From Euwallacea fornicatus (Eukaryota; Arthropoda; Insecta; Coleoptera; Curculionidae): a stretch of 64,000 nt of DNA. The DNA lies in NCBI RefSeq assembly GCF_040115645.1, contig NC_089542.1, forward strand, positions 4,464,001-4,528,000, written 5' to 3'. Under the pieces are notes generated by a model. That model saw only the letters and a program-made list of their open reading frames with translations, was not told the DNA's origin and did no database searches. The stretch's first letter is position 1, and each line of letters begins with the position of its first letter. This document shows positions 24,840 through 38,217 of this stretch, one piece after another. Both the position numbers and the translations under genes were made by a program.

Positions 24840-27800
24840 TGATGAGCGGTTAAGTGATATAAAACAACTTGGCATGAACATGGATGCTGTATTTTCCCCG
24901 TTTTCTCAGATATTTATTTATAAATGTGTTTAGGTATGTGTACAAAAGAGACCATTAGAAGGGGGATCGTTTAGGCTGGGATAAATAAATATAAACCGAG
25001 ATTCATTTGAAAGCTTTTTTTTGGATTTCTTTGTATAGCGGGAAAACATGTAGTTTTTCGCCGAATTAAAAACTTCTTTTAACTTCAAATTGTATATAAT
25101 TCGATTTTTGGTCATTTTAAATCAACTTCTCTGTATATTTATAGCTCTAGTATTGCCTGAAATTACCACTACATAGAGAACAATTCTTCGAAGAAATTGC
25201 TTTATTGCATTTAGAGAGCGTTATTGGAATGTCCCATATGAAGGCGAAAACCTATTTGAATTAATTCTGAGCCATTGATAGAAGATAAGGACAATTATTT
25301 TTATGATGGAATTAAATTTGTATGGTCTAATTTAAAAGACTAATAACTGAAAATTAGAGTTATTCCTTAGGCCACTATAAGTTAAAAATTTCCTAAAATT
25401 TTGGGCGAGATAGACGACTTTTTAATTACATTTTAGAGAATTTGGGGAGTTTTCCCTATGCATCAATGATTTTTGTATATAGGGGTTTTATAATGAAAGG
25501 GGATTAAAAATATAAATTTTAACATCACGTTTCTTGATAATATAGTGGAGGGCCAATGTACTGTGGCACATTAACATAAATATTGAATTTCATGTAACTC
25601 ATTAATTCTTTTATTCAGAAAATAGATTGTGTTACTGCAGTATAGAGAATGAAATCAACTTTTCACTTATCTATATAAATACCGCAAAAATTTTAACTTT
25701 CACAATCTTTCAAAAAATAATCGTCTATCTAATCTAATACCCGCTCTTATTGTTTGTTATAGATTAACTGTTATTATAGGTTATAGCTATATTTTTGTTG
25801 ATTTAATTGCAATAAGTGTCATTAAATATAGTTCTAAAATTTAAATGATTTTACAAGTTTATTGACATTATGGTGAAAAAATTTTATAGTATATAATATA
25901 TATTTTCAACCCAATGTAATAATTGTTTTATTTCTAGTCCTAGGAGGGGAACTTTTAATTATAGAGAATTATACGAGTTTTTCGCTTGGCTCTATAGGCG
26001 TCATATAGGGTAGTCTTAAAAATTTTGATAGGTAAAAGAAATTTGTTATCCAAAAATATATTTTTAAACGTTATCTTCTACGAATTGATTTTTGTAGGCT
26101 AAGGTTGAATTTTTTTTGTGATATTATAAGAAGATTTGTAATCAAATATTGTTTTAATACTGGACTTTAAAATTCATATCATTTTAAATTATTTCTTGAT
26201 ATTATGGTGAAGGAACATATCACCATTTTTAACAGTCATTTTCAACCACTCATAACTTTGTAATTTATAAGGGAAAATAACAATTTATTTTTCCAATATG
26301 TGGGAAATTGATATTGGTTATTTCGCGAAGCTTTACCAATTTTCTATTAACGCACAATACCTTTTGTATCTCAAATTAAAAAAAATATATATTCATGACG
26401 GTTTTAAAAATATTATTACACATCTTAAATGGTTCTTGATTAAAACCAGAGGTTTTTGATGAAATGACACGTTTCGGTTTTATTAATATAAATATTACTT
26501 TAAAAATAAAGTTAATATTTTAATTATATTTTTTGATAATTGGCTGAACGAAATTTGTTAGCCTTTCAACATTAATTCTGAACTAATCTTAATTCTTTTC
26601 ATTTCATGTAAATTAGATTTATTTTTGAGTAATAAATGGCAAACAGAAGCTGACAGTTGTGATTTATAGCTCCTTTTTGAGAATCAATGGGGTACTAGAC
26701 AAATAAAATAGAGAGATATAGGCCTTTATTTAAGTTCAATATTTAAAACGTAAAACATATGATGATACTTGTACTGGATTTAATAATACTATCTTATTAA
26801 AATCCCAGAAAATTGAGGGCCACGCTAATGATGTGAGTTTGTTTGTATCATATTTAATCCAGTTGAGGGTATGTACATTTTGAGGCATGCAATGCAATGG
26901 CGTAGATAAAAAAATATCATATTATAGTTTAGTTTCTTGATTTTTTGGTGAATAGAAACTTAAGCAATCTGTAAGTAGTGGAAAACTTGCAACCCTTGAC
27001 TTACTGTATCCTACATTTACCAGTAATTAATGGACAGGTCACGTACTGGCTTAGTTCATTGCCCCTTTTCTATTCCCCTGTCATGCTTACCTGCCGGAAT
27101 GAGACACTTCCCGAAATTCAAACCCTGTTTAAAAATTTGCAAAAAGGCTCGAGACGTCTTTCTAAAGAAGAGAAAAAAGCCCTTCCTAGGACCAACTTAT
27201 TCCAAATTATCGTGGAATTTCATAACTCTAAAATACCGTATATTATCATTCCAAAACATTCACTTGAATTATTAAAATTACGTAATTGGGTAGAGATAAT
27301 CGTTACCGCGCTTACGCTGTGCTCGGTTGAGATTTGGTTCTATCTCATCATCCGCCTTTTTGTCCACCTTTCCTTTCTACAAAGCTTCATCCTTTCTAGA
27401 AGTAAAGCTCAGATGCGCTGACAAATTAATTCTATAACAGGCATGGACGCTGATAAAAAAATTTACTGGAAAGGAGGCACTTGGAGGACCCAAGAGAACC
27501 TTTCTCTTAAGTGCGAATATGATGGTTACTATTGCAGTCGGTTCTTGTTGTATATGGCAATAAAACAAGTTAAAGCTATGTCATCTAATGCGAAAGAAAA
27601 AGCGGTTAAAGTCTCGTACGAATTGTGGTTCCAGGAATGAAATAACACACATAGGCAGGGGCGCAGCAAAAGGGCTTTAACTCTCAAAAAGTCTTGTGGA
27701 ATTTCCGTGTTTATTTCTTGCAAGGCAAGTTGCATATTCCAATAGAACCACTGCATAACCGCCAGTCTTCGACGGGTACCTACAAACAAACTCCTCAAGT

Positions 27801-27940
27801 ATCAATTGCTCGATTCAGATAATCCGCATGATGTATGGAGGTTCGATCAAGCTGCAGCCCTTCTCTAGTTAACACGTGAGTATTATCCCCACCCTCTTAA
27901 TATAGGAACTAGGTATTTGTGGGTCTGGTTCATTTCAAAG
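24840..27940. other. AT-rich spacer upstream of beta-tubulin
   Basis: Very AT-rich with few GTAC words (four in 25001-27000). A 147-codon plus-strand frame at 26978-27421 and a 65-codon frame at 27443-27640 are open but show no recognisable domain, splice structure or start context. No gene is supported. Confidence 0.35.
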
Positions 27941-30080
27941 TGGTACCATAACTTTAAATGGAACCAAAGCTTTAGTTGACATCAACGCAGGCCACGTGCA
28001 GACGGTCTTGTCCCGAAAGCAAAGTGCCATGGTAAAGCGAAACGACCGTGTCCGAAGTAGAGGGGTGGCATTCCACTCCATCAAGGTTCCCCCGGCCGGT
28101 ACCGGCACCGCGGGCAGTACCAACGAACCCACCGATCGACGAAAGAAAGTCAGACAAAGACGGCGCTCTCTTCGATGGTCCATTTCGGACGCTGACATCT
28201 CTTCTTGGTGTGTGTAAAAGGTAACAGTTCGTCGAGCGGTACGCCCGGTACAACCAGCTACCTGTTGCGCCCGATTAAGGGCCCGAAAAAGGTTCTTAGT
28301 GAGGAATTTTTACAGTTTTACCAGTGCCAAGTGCCTCAGAATTGCCATCATTAGAGGAATATTATTTGCAGGCTTAGTGAAGATCTTTAAGGTACGTTTT
28401 GCATAACTCGTGGTACGAATAAGTGCCTCCTTTGGCATTTCAAAAACTACAAGTCTTATTGTGAAATCCAACCTAAGAACCATCAGATTACAAGAGGCTG
28501 AAACCCATAAATAATCGAACAACAAGGAGAAAGGATTAGACAATAGTTGAACAATCTCCTTCATCCTGATTTAAAGCTGGTACCACGGAGGTACCAAACG
28601 AAACCACGGATTGAAATAAGTTTGCGGTGGTTCCTAATTGCGGTTTTCGTGTCATTCGGTGAAATGATATGCGTGGAAATAATGAGTGTAATTTGACCAT
28701 CTGGTACTACTCAGGATGGTACCAGGTATGTAACCAAAGCATGTCTTACTGTGCATTAATTGTCATTGCTGTAAAATTCTTTTTTTATTTGCGAGTGGAT
28801 TTTTTGCAATAATTAGGGAAATTTGGTTATGCACACCCCTATCTCTGGGTACTCATAGATAATTGGGAAATATTCAATTGAGGGAAAATTCTTAACGAAA
28901 TTTGAGGCCTTTGATGTATTCAAAAATAATTTGAGATTTTTTTAAATATATTTAAATCTCCACCTCTGGTTTAGAGCCATCGTCAATTAATAAAAAAAAA
29001 TAAATAAGTAAACAATATATAGGGCTAGCACAATCCTTAAGATCGATCATTGGCGTAGTCGGCGTTGCTCAATGAGAGAATTTTCTAAAAATCCTTCCCA
29101 ATCTATTTATTCTTTCATGCTTATCGGATGGTACCATAGACCGATCCCACTGCCTTTATACAAAAAATTACTACCATCAATATCTAGCTTTTTTCGATCA
29201 TTCGGAAGAACCCAATCAGTGGTATCGCTTTCCCCAATCAATCACTTAAAGTCATCAGGTTTAGACACCAAACAAAATTTGTGGGTGCATGATGCCTCCT
29301 TAAAGGTTACGTAAAATCACATTTAGTACCACCCAAATCCGAACCTATTACGCAAGAACAAGACCTGAAAATTCATTCACCCACCCACAGTGTAATGTGG
29401 TACCGAACCGGCTTGAGTAACAAGGTCAAATAAAGGAACAATTACACCAGACATTAGTTCTGTACAAGTTTTTTTTAGTAATTTCAACACAGCCTTTATG
29501 GCGCCCAATTGAAATTTATGTATGTTGGTACTGCAGTTACTGCTGCCACACAAATTCTAATCAGACATGTTGATTAGCAGCGCCAATAAAATATGGTTCC
29601 AATTATTTATGTGTTCTTAATTATTTTCGTCGAAACAGTTATAAGTGGTACCCATGTGAGTGGTACTCGTGTCATCGGCATCTGTTTTGCGTGTGCGTAT
29701 ATAGCGAAAAGAATCAAACAATTATTTTGTTCCCTTTTCAGATTAGCTGTAAACTTGACGGTTTCAGAAGCGGTGGTACCGTTTAGTACTTCGTAAATGT
29801 GCAGTTTTCAATATACGTAATACGAAAATAGATTTTATTTTTGCCTAGAAAAGAATCTGGAAACCAGTTTGTTGTGCAAATTGTAGGGTGAAAAATTGAT
29901 TTTGAAGTAGTGTTTAAATAGTACCACTGAAATTATTAGAGATGTCTTTGATGAAATATTAAAATTTGTTTAATATTTAATTACAGGCACTTAGTACTAC
30001 TAAAGGGAGTGAGATACTACAATACCAACATAGATAATTAGGGTGAAAGTTTCCATATACGGAAGTACTCGCGAGGCTTT
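27941..30080. other. GC-rich patch and GGTAC-rich domain
   Basis: Positions 27960-28270 are GC- and CpG-rich, with overlapping frames open on both strands, and could be a promoter or an upstream non-coding exon of the tubulin gene 3.4 kb away. From 27942 to about 30066 there are nine GGTACC words and many GGTAC/GTACC halves. No coding gene is recognised. Confidence 0.4.
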
Positions 30081-30882
30081 CAAACGGGGGCGCTACTACC
30101 AACTATCTTTTACCTTGCATTGGCATTTCTATAGGCCTGAACCTTGAATAAATCACCAGGTAAAGATGATTTTCTCAGTTCTCATACAAATCGCGAACAC
30201 AAAAATCCCAAAATTTTTGTTCTCAAAGTTCGCTCATGCATGTTTTGCCTAAGGAACCCAAAACCCCATTACACAAAGCCATGTATTATTACTATGTTTG
30301 TCGCATCCCGCAGGGCGCACTGAACCCGCAATTTGCCACCAAAACTCAAAGGAATCTCCGAGCAGGTAGCCTTGTATGGTGCGCAAATAATGGGTGCTCT
30401 TTTGTCAATAAAGAACCATTTTCACGCCGTTTGTTCCGTCATCTTTTGTTCGTGTTTCTTTCATTTTGTGGCGTTCAAAATTCCTGTGAACTGTGAGTGT
30501 TCTGTACGATTAAAACAGATTAACGAATGACGTTCTCACGGATCGTTTTAGCAAAGTGAAATGAAAGAGCCGTGATAAACGAATACCTCATGTAGCGCAG
30601 GATGTGGCCGGATGGCGCAGGATCAGTTTAAAATGCATTGAATGCGTTGTTAATGAATTATGAATGAGAAAAGAAAATGTAAAATGGGAAGGGTTATATG
30701 GTGCTTTCCTCGTAAGGTTGCCATGCAGTCCTTGGGGTGCTCCCGCCTAAACGATTTTTTTTTCCAAATCACAAAATTAAACACGGAAAGTTTTTATTGC
30801 CCCCACCAAAAGCTCCTGTGGTAGTACTCCTTCCTCAATGAAAGTACGCAGTTTATTTTTTTGAGTTAATAAAAAACCAATT

Positions 30883-30953
30883 GCCTCCTGTGAGGATTGA
30901 ACTCACGACCCCTGGTTTACGAGACCAGTGCTCTACCACTGAGCTAAAGAGGC
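30883..30953 (-). tRNA. tRNA-Thr(CGT)
   Basis: The minus strand folds as a complete cloverleaf. The acceptor stem GCCTCTT pairs with AGGAGGC (one G-T pair). The D arm has GCTC/GAGC. The anticodon stem CTGGT/ACCAG encloses CTCGTAA, giving anticodon CGT. The T arm is GTGAG-TTCAATC-CTCAC. It is 71 nt with no intron. Internal A and B boxes are present. It lies just upstream of, and antisense to, the four-pass gene at 31.1 kb. Confidence 0.95.
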
Positions 30954-31124
30954 CGATGATGAGGGCCGATCCATGGGTCAAACTGTTGGTACCCGGCCTT
31001 GATTCCGCGCTCAGACCGGACGTATTTCAAGCTCGGTTAGGCGCAACTCGTTTTTTACAAGAAACATTCACACTTGCTAATTTTCCTTTCAGATGTAATG
31101 TAGTGCTCACAGTGTCCATCAGGC

Positions 31125-34100
31125 ATGACGTCACACCCTCAAGAACCAGGTGGAACCATCATGGAACACCACTACCAATCAAGCGAGGCCAGCGACCATG
31201 GACTTCTCACTCATGCTCATTGCACATGCTGCAGGGAGGTGAGTTGTAGTTCATCAAGTGTCCTCTCAGAAATTTCTCGAAATTTCCTTGGCATTTACCG
31301 TGAGAACTTCTCACAACTTATTTCCCATAATTTCATTTTCTCAGTGCGCAACTGAGCGATCTGAAACCCCAAAGACTGACCACATCTACCCCCCCTGCCT
31401 GGCCAAATCTTCCCCCCACCACCTCCCTCATCACGTAGGGGGTTTGAGTCACACCCACTTGCAGCCCTCTCACGTCCACCTGAACCACCATCACGTGGCC
31501 GCGCCTCCAAAGACTGAAACTGGTGCCAACAAGATGTGTGGGAGCTGCAGCTGTCATATCAAGGTATCTTTCGTCCTTGTGGTTCCCGGGGAGGTTTAAT
31601 GGTTGCCTTTGCAGGTTGATAATGAGAGTGGAGATAGGGCGAATTTGGAGCAAAGCGCGCAGGCGCGAAAGCTCGAGGAAGACCGGATTGAGGTGTCCCC
31701 TTTACCCCCGGCATTGCCCCCTAGGCCGCCCCCTAGGCCCCGGTATGAGGGCGCGGGGAGTTTGGGTTCCAGATACCGAAGTAGGGCTAGTAAGTTTTTT
31801 TTTAATTATTTGCGATTAGGGTAAAAACATCAGGGGTGGGCAAAAAACATTTTCTCTACATTGCAACTTTACTGGTACCACTAGGTAGTGGTACTATGTG
31901 CTCGGTACCACCTATGGTGCCATCACTTAAAATCAACAAATAGCTTTACTGAGAAGTCTAATGATTGGTATTATAACGTGGACTTTAAATCTAAGTCTTA
32001 ATGAGCCGAACCGAAGAACATCTTCCGTTAGTTCTTCACGGCTCTTCACCTGTTTACAGCACAAAAAGATTATTCTAGGGAGCCTTCGTCGGATATTTGT
32101 AATTATCTGAAGATTTTGATTGGTTACTATAATCATAGAATGTGAAGACTTTAGGTAGTACCTTGAACAAATGAGATTTACTAGTTGTGCATTATTATTT
32201 TTTCGGGTAGGATCGCACTTTCAGGAACTTATCGGTTATCGATGTGCAGAAGAATCGCCTGACCAGCTCAACTCTATAAAAAATCGTAGATTTTCTAAGC
32301 TAAAACTGTCCTGATTCATTTTGAGTTGAACTGTCGATACATATGAGTGGACCCTACTTATCGAGAAACGCGGAAAATGTGCTTGGAGAGCACATATTTT
32401 GCGTGCATCATGCACATGTGAAGAACGAAAAACAGCTTCTTGAAGATGCTTTATCGACTTGTGCAAGAAGCGCCATATTGTGTTCTCAAAGAGAAAAACA
32501 AAAATTGCCTTTTTAAGGGGATTTGCTCTAATGGCTTTCTCAAGAGGCGATGGAAAATCTGACCGCTACTAAAAGTTGTGAATCGACACAGGGCAGCATT
32601 TCTAACTGTGGCTTGTTATATTTATGGTCCCGGTTACAAGGAGAAAATATATTTAATCGATATCTGCAAAAATCGATACCCTGCCCCATCTCTACAAAGT
32701 TTTTTGAAATAATTTTTTTTCATTTTCAGCGTTCACAAATAGACATATTTTACATAATTGAACTGTCAACATCGATACGCGAAAAGAGCCCTAATAAATA
32801 GAGAACAGTCCACTCTATCAATGAAGGCAAATTCGAGATGCTCCGTGTATAAAAAAAAATAGAACTTAACGTCTTCTGAGGCGTCTCGTGTAATGTATCA
32901 TCTAATCTTGGCAAAATTATTTTATCATGGTAATTAGCAAAAGGAAATTCCATTAATTTTAATATTAATTAGCTCAACTTTAACTATTTCCGCTCTAAAC
33001 AGAAACGATAAGCTGTTTAATGAGGTGACAACATGCAATGGGAAACAGTTCTAATTAAATTAAAATGTTAACGATATTTGGGTTGAAGCATGCCCTCGAG
33101 TATTGCAAATCTATCGAAAAAGGGCTCATTTCAGCCCTATCAAATGCGAGAAGTAAATAGAATTCTTTTCAGAAATAACCACATTATGAGTTATAGTCAG
33201 AGCTACAATTAAACCTGCAAAATGAATATCAAATCCCTTAGCGGCTGTTAAGGATTCAGTACTACCATGTATTGTTAGCTTCAATCCCTTATTGAGGACA
33301 ACTACAATTGTCTTTGCCTGCACTAAAGACACAAAATCTCCCCTCTTAATAGGGGTTGCAAATTCCTTAACCTTTATGCACATGTAGCGGAGCTTTAAAC
33401 TTATATCTCTCCCTTTCTAGCGCATGCACAGAATGTTTGGAGGTTATAAGGGTGGTTTGCAGGCTGAAAGAGACGGGGGGTGAAAATATTGACTACTAAA
33501 ATGAAAAGTTGTCTTGCGTCGCTATAGATACTAGCCCTAAAATAAGGACCGGATTACGCAGTTTCTTTATTTGGAAAATTACCGGGTTTGGTTATCACGC
33601 CTTAGGTCTATCCGGTCCTGTAGGCGCCTCCTCCCCTCGAACAATCAAAATTCAGACATCACATTCGCAGCATCAGGAAAAGCACTTTGCGCGCTCGTTT
33701 TTTCTTCAGTCCCGTCCACTCTGTCCATGTTTTTCCATGGATTTTCCATGTCCATGCCAATCCATAATCTCCATGGCGCGGTGGAGGAGACGGCGGAGGG
33801 TGCCAACCTCAGTTTTGTTATTATAGATAGTGTTGTTAGTGGTCCGAGGATCGATTGAAATGAAAAGTTTCGGTTTTTCCATCATTTTCCGTTAGATATT
33901 AGGCGCTAATAGTGGGTTCAATAGTGCGCCAATTAACGGAAAAAACAGTGGTGCCAGTGAAAATGCACGGGTACCCGGTTATGCAGGTGGTGCAGTACCA
34001 CATCCCACCTGCTATGATGCCGCCTCATTGCACGTCGCACTTGCCACATACAGGTACTAAGTGAGCCTTCTTTGTCTAATTGGTTGATTACAGCAGTGTC

Positions 34101-37100
34101 GGAGCATTCGGGCATTTTTGCCGAGGGAGCTTTCATGACTAAAATAGTTTGTATGAATTTGTGCCCCTCTGGATTTTGATTACAATAAATAAATACAGGG
34201 GCAAGTCACCTACAAAAAGGAAAAGTTTGGGTGAGGTGAACGAAAGAATTTAATAAAATACATTTCGTCGTTTTTGGGGTCGGCAAGAAGTGGCGTACGG
34301 GGCCAAGTTGCGAAAAATTGTAATCCGGATTATTATTGGAAAAATCGAGGAATTCAGAATCAAGACATTAGGCAAGCTGAAACCTTCGATTGTCTCAAAT
34401 TATTAATTAAGATGGCGCGAAGACAGGGGCGTGCCGGGGAAAGGTATTAAATTTGCAGCACCTTGAAAAATTGATTTTGTAGAAATCAAGAAATTAAAGT
34501 TTTTATTTTTTTTTATTAAGGAATATCAACACAAATGAAGTAAAAATAAATGTTTCATGCAAGAAGCGAGATTTGTCGTCTTTATAAAAAGCCAGAGGCG
34601 TGCGAAAGCAGAAAATTATAAGGTGGCTGAGGTTTTAAAGCAGATATTATTTCACTAACCAAGAAATTGCGGGATTCAAAAAATGAGCTAGATAAGCTAA
34701 AAGTCTCCTTATGACATCACAAATGCTTACTTAAACAGTGAACCAGGGGCGGGCGAGGTCAAAATATAATGTTAACACAACGTTGTAAAATCATAATAGT
34801 TTTTGTGGGTTAATACAACATTTTTAGCGCTTGCTGTTTTGTAACAATTTTTCTTTTACATGTATCCTTTTAAGGATAGTAAAAAGAAACCTTTTTCAGC
34901 TCCCCCACCCTCAGGGGGTGTCCGAAAGTACGTGTTCTGGTGCTGTGCATGCGGAGGCCTGGCTACCATTTTGGGGGCTCTTTTCTTGGCAGTCTACTTT
35001 CTCCTTAGGACCTACACCTCCACTTTAGGGTATTTCGAAACCATCCCTACATTCGTCCCAGCTACAATGGTAACAACCCTTAAAACTCGCTTAAAAAAAC
35101 TAAACAAAATAAAAATTTCAGCTTATTCTTACCGGTCTTTGCGTGATGAGTTTGGCCAGAAGGAAGAACCGTTATAGTTATTTGGTAAGCAGTTTTTTGT
35201 TCCCTCTTTGGTTCTTCCTAGATTCCAGGGTTCTCCTTAGATCTCCTAATGCACTCTTTTTGTTTTAAGTTATTTTTGAGTTTGTCCAAACATTAATGGA
35301 AACATCACCAAAGAACGTATTGCAGATCAAAGTCTGCGGCCTTTGCTGCCTGGTTTGTGCCTTAACCTGCGTCCTAGTCACTATCACCACCACGGTGATC
35401 CACATGAATCGTCTTCAAACCTTGAGGGAGTGCGTTTACACCCAAAAAACCAGAACCTGCACTTGCTACTCTGTCTTACTGGAAGCGCAGTCCAGCAATG
35501 ACGACGGTAGTACCTTAAAAAAACCTCTAACTCCTTCGCCTCACTTTTACCCATTCTAGGAATGAGGTACGTCTTCGACTCCACCCCTGACTGTGAGGTT
35601 ATACACGGAGCCCTTTATTCCTGCCTTAGAGCCATGTTTGGACTCTCCGTAAGCGGAATTTTAGTGTGCATCTTCTCCTGCATGTTGGTCTATCAATTGC
35701 TCAGGTTTGTTTAATATGATCAAGTTTAAACTGGTTCTAAAGCATATCATTTAGTCACGAGAAGAAGAAAATGTATTGGGAGCAACTAGAACTGCGCTGC
35801 AGGAGTTTCTATCAGCAGCAACCAGCTCCTGCAAGCACTCAAGGTTCAATGCGAGGCCCTCCAGTACCATCTACCACATATTGTAGCTGCTGTGAAGAGT
35901 GCAGGTACTCTTCAGCATCAATAGGGCCTCAAGTTTACCCGTGGGATCCTACGGAACGGTTCTGGACCCCAGGAAGGGTGGGCAACTTCTATTCCCCCAA
36001 TCCTGAAGATTCCCCGCCAGTTAATCCCAATGCGAATAGGGGGTGGAGTTGGAGGAGGTTGCCTTGGACTCGGAATGCTTCTGAGCAACCCCCAAGGTTT
36101 GTTATACAGATAAAGAATAGTTTTGAGATGGTTTTAATGGAGTTTAAAAAATTTTTTAGGGAAAATTCGCTCACTTATCAGACAGCGGCAATCAGCAGTG
36201 CTGACAGTCAATACGGGTTCAGCAACCGCTCAGCTGAGGCCATGCAAAGCGATCAGAACTCCGGGTCTTATAGTATGTTAGACAGCAGCAGGCCCCCAAT
36301 TGGGGGGGTTTACGTCTGGGGGCCCCCTCCCCCTTATTCTGACCCCAACTCCCCTGCTAGAAGGTACTTGCATCAGTCTCCATCAAGGTACTCATCACTC
36401 TTTATCTAGAGAAAAGCTTTCGAATGGTAGTCTTTTATAGATACCACCACATTCATCATCACCCTCACGGGCACGAGTCCCATTGCCAGATGAACGAAAC
36501 CTTCAGGAACTCCCGTAGGAACACTATGAGACCCAAGGACAACTACGAGAATACCACGGAGCCCGAGATCCACCACCCAAATAACGAAAACAGTGAAAGC
36601 ACGGACACTTCTAGTTGCACCAATCACACCAACCACACCTTACCCTCAAGAAAAGCCAAGAAGCGCAATTCTGACAATATGGCCTCAGTTAAATCCGCAG
36701 CTGCGCAGCAAATTAACCACAGAACAAACGTCCAGAATGTGTTTGCGCAGCAACAGCAACAGGAAGAGACCCCCATAGAAAACGACTACCATGAGCCTCA
36801 GGTACAGGAACCCAACGCGAAGGCTCCTGCGGAGCAGTGCAGGTTTCTTCCGAGGCTGCAGGGGGTGGAAAATGCCGCTTTCCAGAAGCAAGAAAACAGT
36901 CCCCAAAAACCGGAAAGTGCAGAGTCTGAGGTGTACTTTGCGGATGTGAGTAGCTGCTGCAACATTTCTGTGAGGAATGATGGACATGATTCCTCGTTGT
37001 ACGACGAGGCTTTGGAAGGTAATCAAAATGGAAGGCTAATGTCTCTGCAGAAGCCTGTGGTGGAAGTGAATAAGGAGGAAGGGGAGGAGCTTCAGAAGGA

Positions 37101-37746
37101 GGACTATTTGGCGCAGAGGATGGCGAACAGGCAGATGTCCACTAGAAGTAGATTACCTTTTCCTCTACCTGGCAACGATGAGATTGGGGAGTTCACTACT
37201 GACCAATGTCTGCAGTTGTTGCCGAAGGATTTATCCCAGAATAGCCTTTGCAGCAGTCTGCAGACCCCTATGACTGAAACCACAGACGACACGATCTCCC
37301 CTACAGAAGAATGTTGCAGCAACGCGTACTTTCAAGAGGAGCAAATCCCTCATAGACCCTTCCCAAGTGCTCAATTCCTGGCTCCGGATGCTCAATACGA
37401 GGTGATCCCTGAAAGTAGCAACTTGACGAACACAATTTCAGGGGTCAGCTACGATCAGAGCTACTTCAAAGGCTGCCCCAGGGGGGTACCCCCTAAAACT
37501 CTGAATCTCAACCAGACCAACAGAAAGAATATCGGGACTAATATTAGTGCGCTGATACAAAACCTAGGGGGGAACCCCGCAGGGCTACTTTATGGGGAAG
37601 CCAATGGTGAGGAAGAGGTTCAAGGGCAAGGATGTCATAGTGATGGCACTATAGATTCTGGTTGGCATAGCGGGTCGGAGAAGCAGGAGGGGAGGGTTTT
37701 GCAGGACGGCGGGGCATGTGAGGGGTCCAGGGGTGTCAATGTTTGA
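31125..37746 (+). CDS. four-pass membrane protein, PPxY tail, ENTREP-like
   Basis: Eleven coding exons join in phase: 31125-31238, 31345-31563, 31615-31789, 33949-34053, 34900-35069, 35122-35184, 35326-35506, 35560-35704, 35755-36096, 36160-36387 and 36441-37746, giving about 1015 residues. The N-terminal 200 residues are His/Cys/Pro-rich with an SH3-ligand-like LPPRPPPRPR. Spans lie at about 216-240, 256-274, 284-307 and 360-389, with a Cys-containing loop (CTC) between spans 3 and 4. The 620-residue tail has PPPY at 561-564, a Gln run, and SDGTIDSGWHSGSEKQ near the end. Four spans followed by a PPxY tail match the ENTREP/FAM189 layout, whose members bind NEDD4-family ligases; homology itself is not proven. 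The ATG at 31125 follows an in-frame stop in a 5' UTR exon that starts at 31093 after an acceptor. Confidence 0.8.
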
Positions 37747-38211
37747 ACCTTTGAACAATTGTGAAAAAATAGTCTTTCGGGGGAGAATGAGGCAGAATTG
37801 TACAGTTATTATGTATATTTGTGTAGGTATTTTAGGGCACAAAGATGACTGATCTATTTAGGTAATTTCTAGAGGATTTTAGGGAAAACAGAGAGAATGT
37901 ATTTTCCTAATTTATTATTAGGTATATTTGTAGCTATGCCTAAGAGTCTTCGTTTGCAAGAAGCAAAAAAAGATAGGAATGATTGACAATATGATATCTC
38001 TGTTAGTTTTTATTATTGATTAGATGTGATGTCTCAAAACAAAATGTATTTTATATTTAAATTTGAGTAATTTATAAGAGTTAATAAGAGACCTGATGGA
38101 TTTTTCATATAAATAGCTTTATTTATTGAAAGGAAAGTAGATTTTAGGGCTCCGCATTTGACTGGTTTTAACTCTTTTAGCTTTAGTTTTGATCTTGTAC
38201 ATTTAAGTTGC

Positions 38212-38217
38212 AATAAA
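38212..38217 (+). terminator. poly(A) signal of the four-pass gene
   Basis: AATAAA 466 bp after the stop codon at 37746, the first canonical signal on the plus strand in an AT-rich 3' UTR. Confidence 0.5.

Noticed and set aside
26978..27421. 147-codon plus-strand frame
   Set aside because: No domain, start context or joining exons, and a second overlapping frame is also open. Listed only as spacer content.
36424..36440. ATG at 36424 as start of a separate 440-codon gene
   Set aside because: The frame is the last exon of the four-pass gene; a 53-bp intron ending at 36440 joins it in phase to the previous exon.
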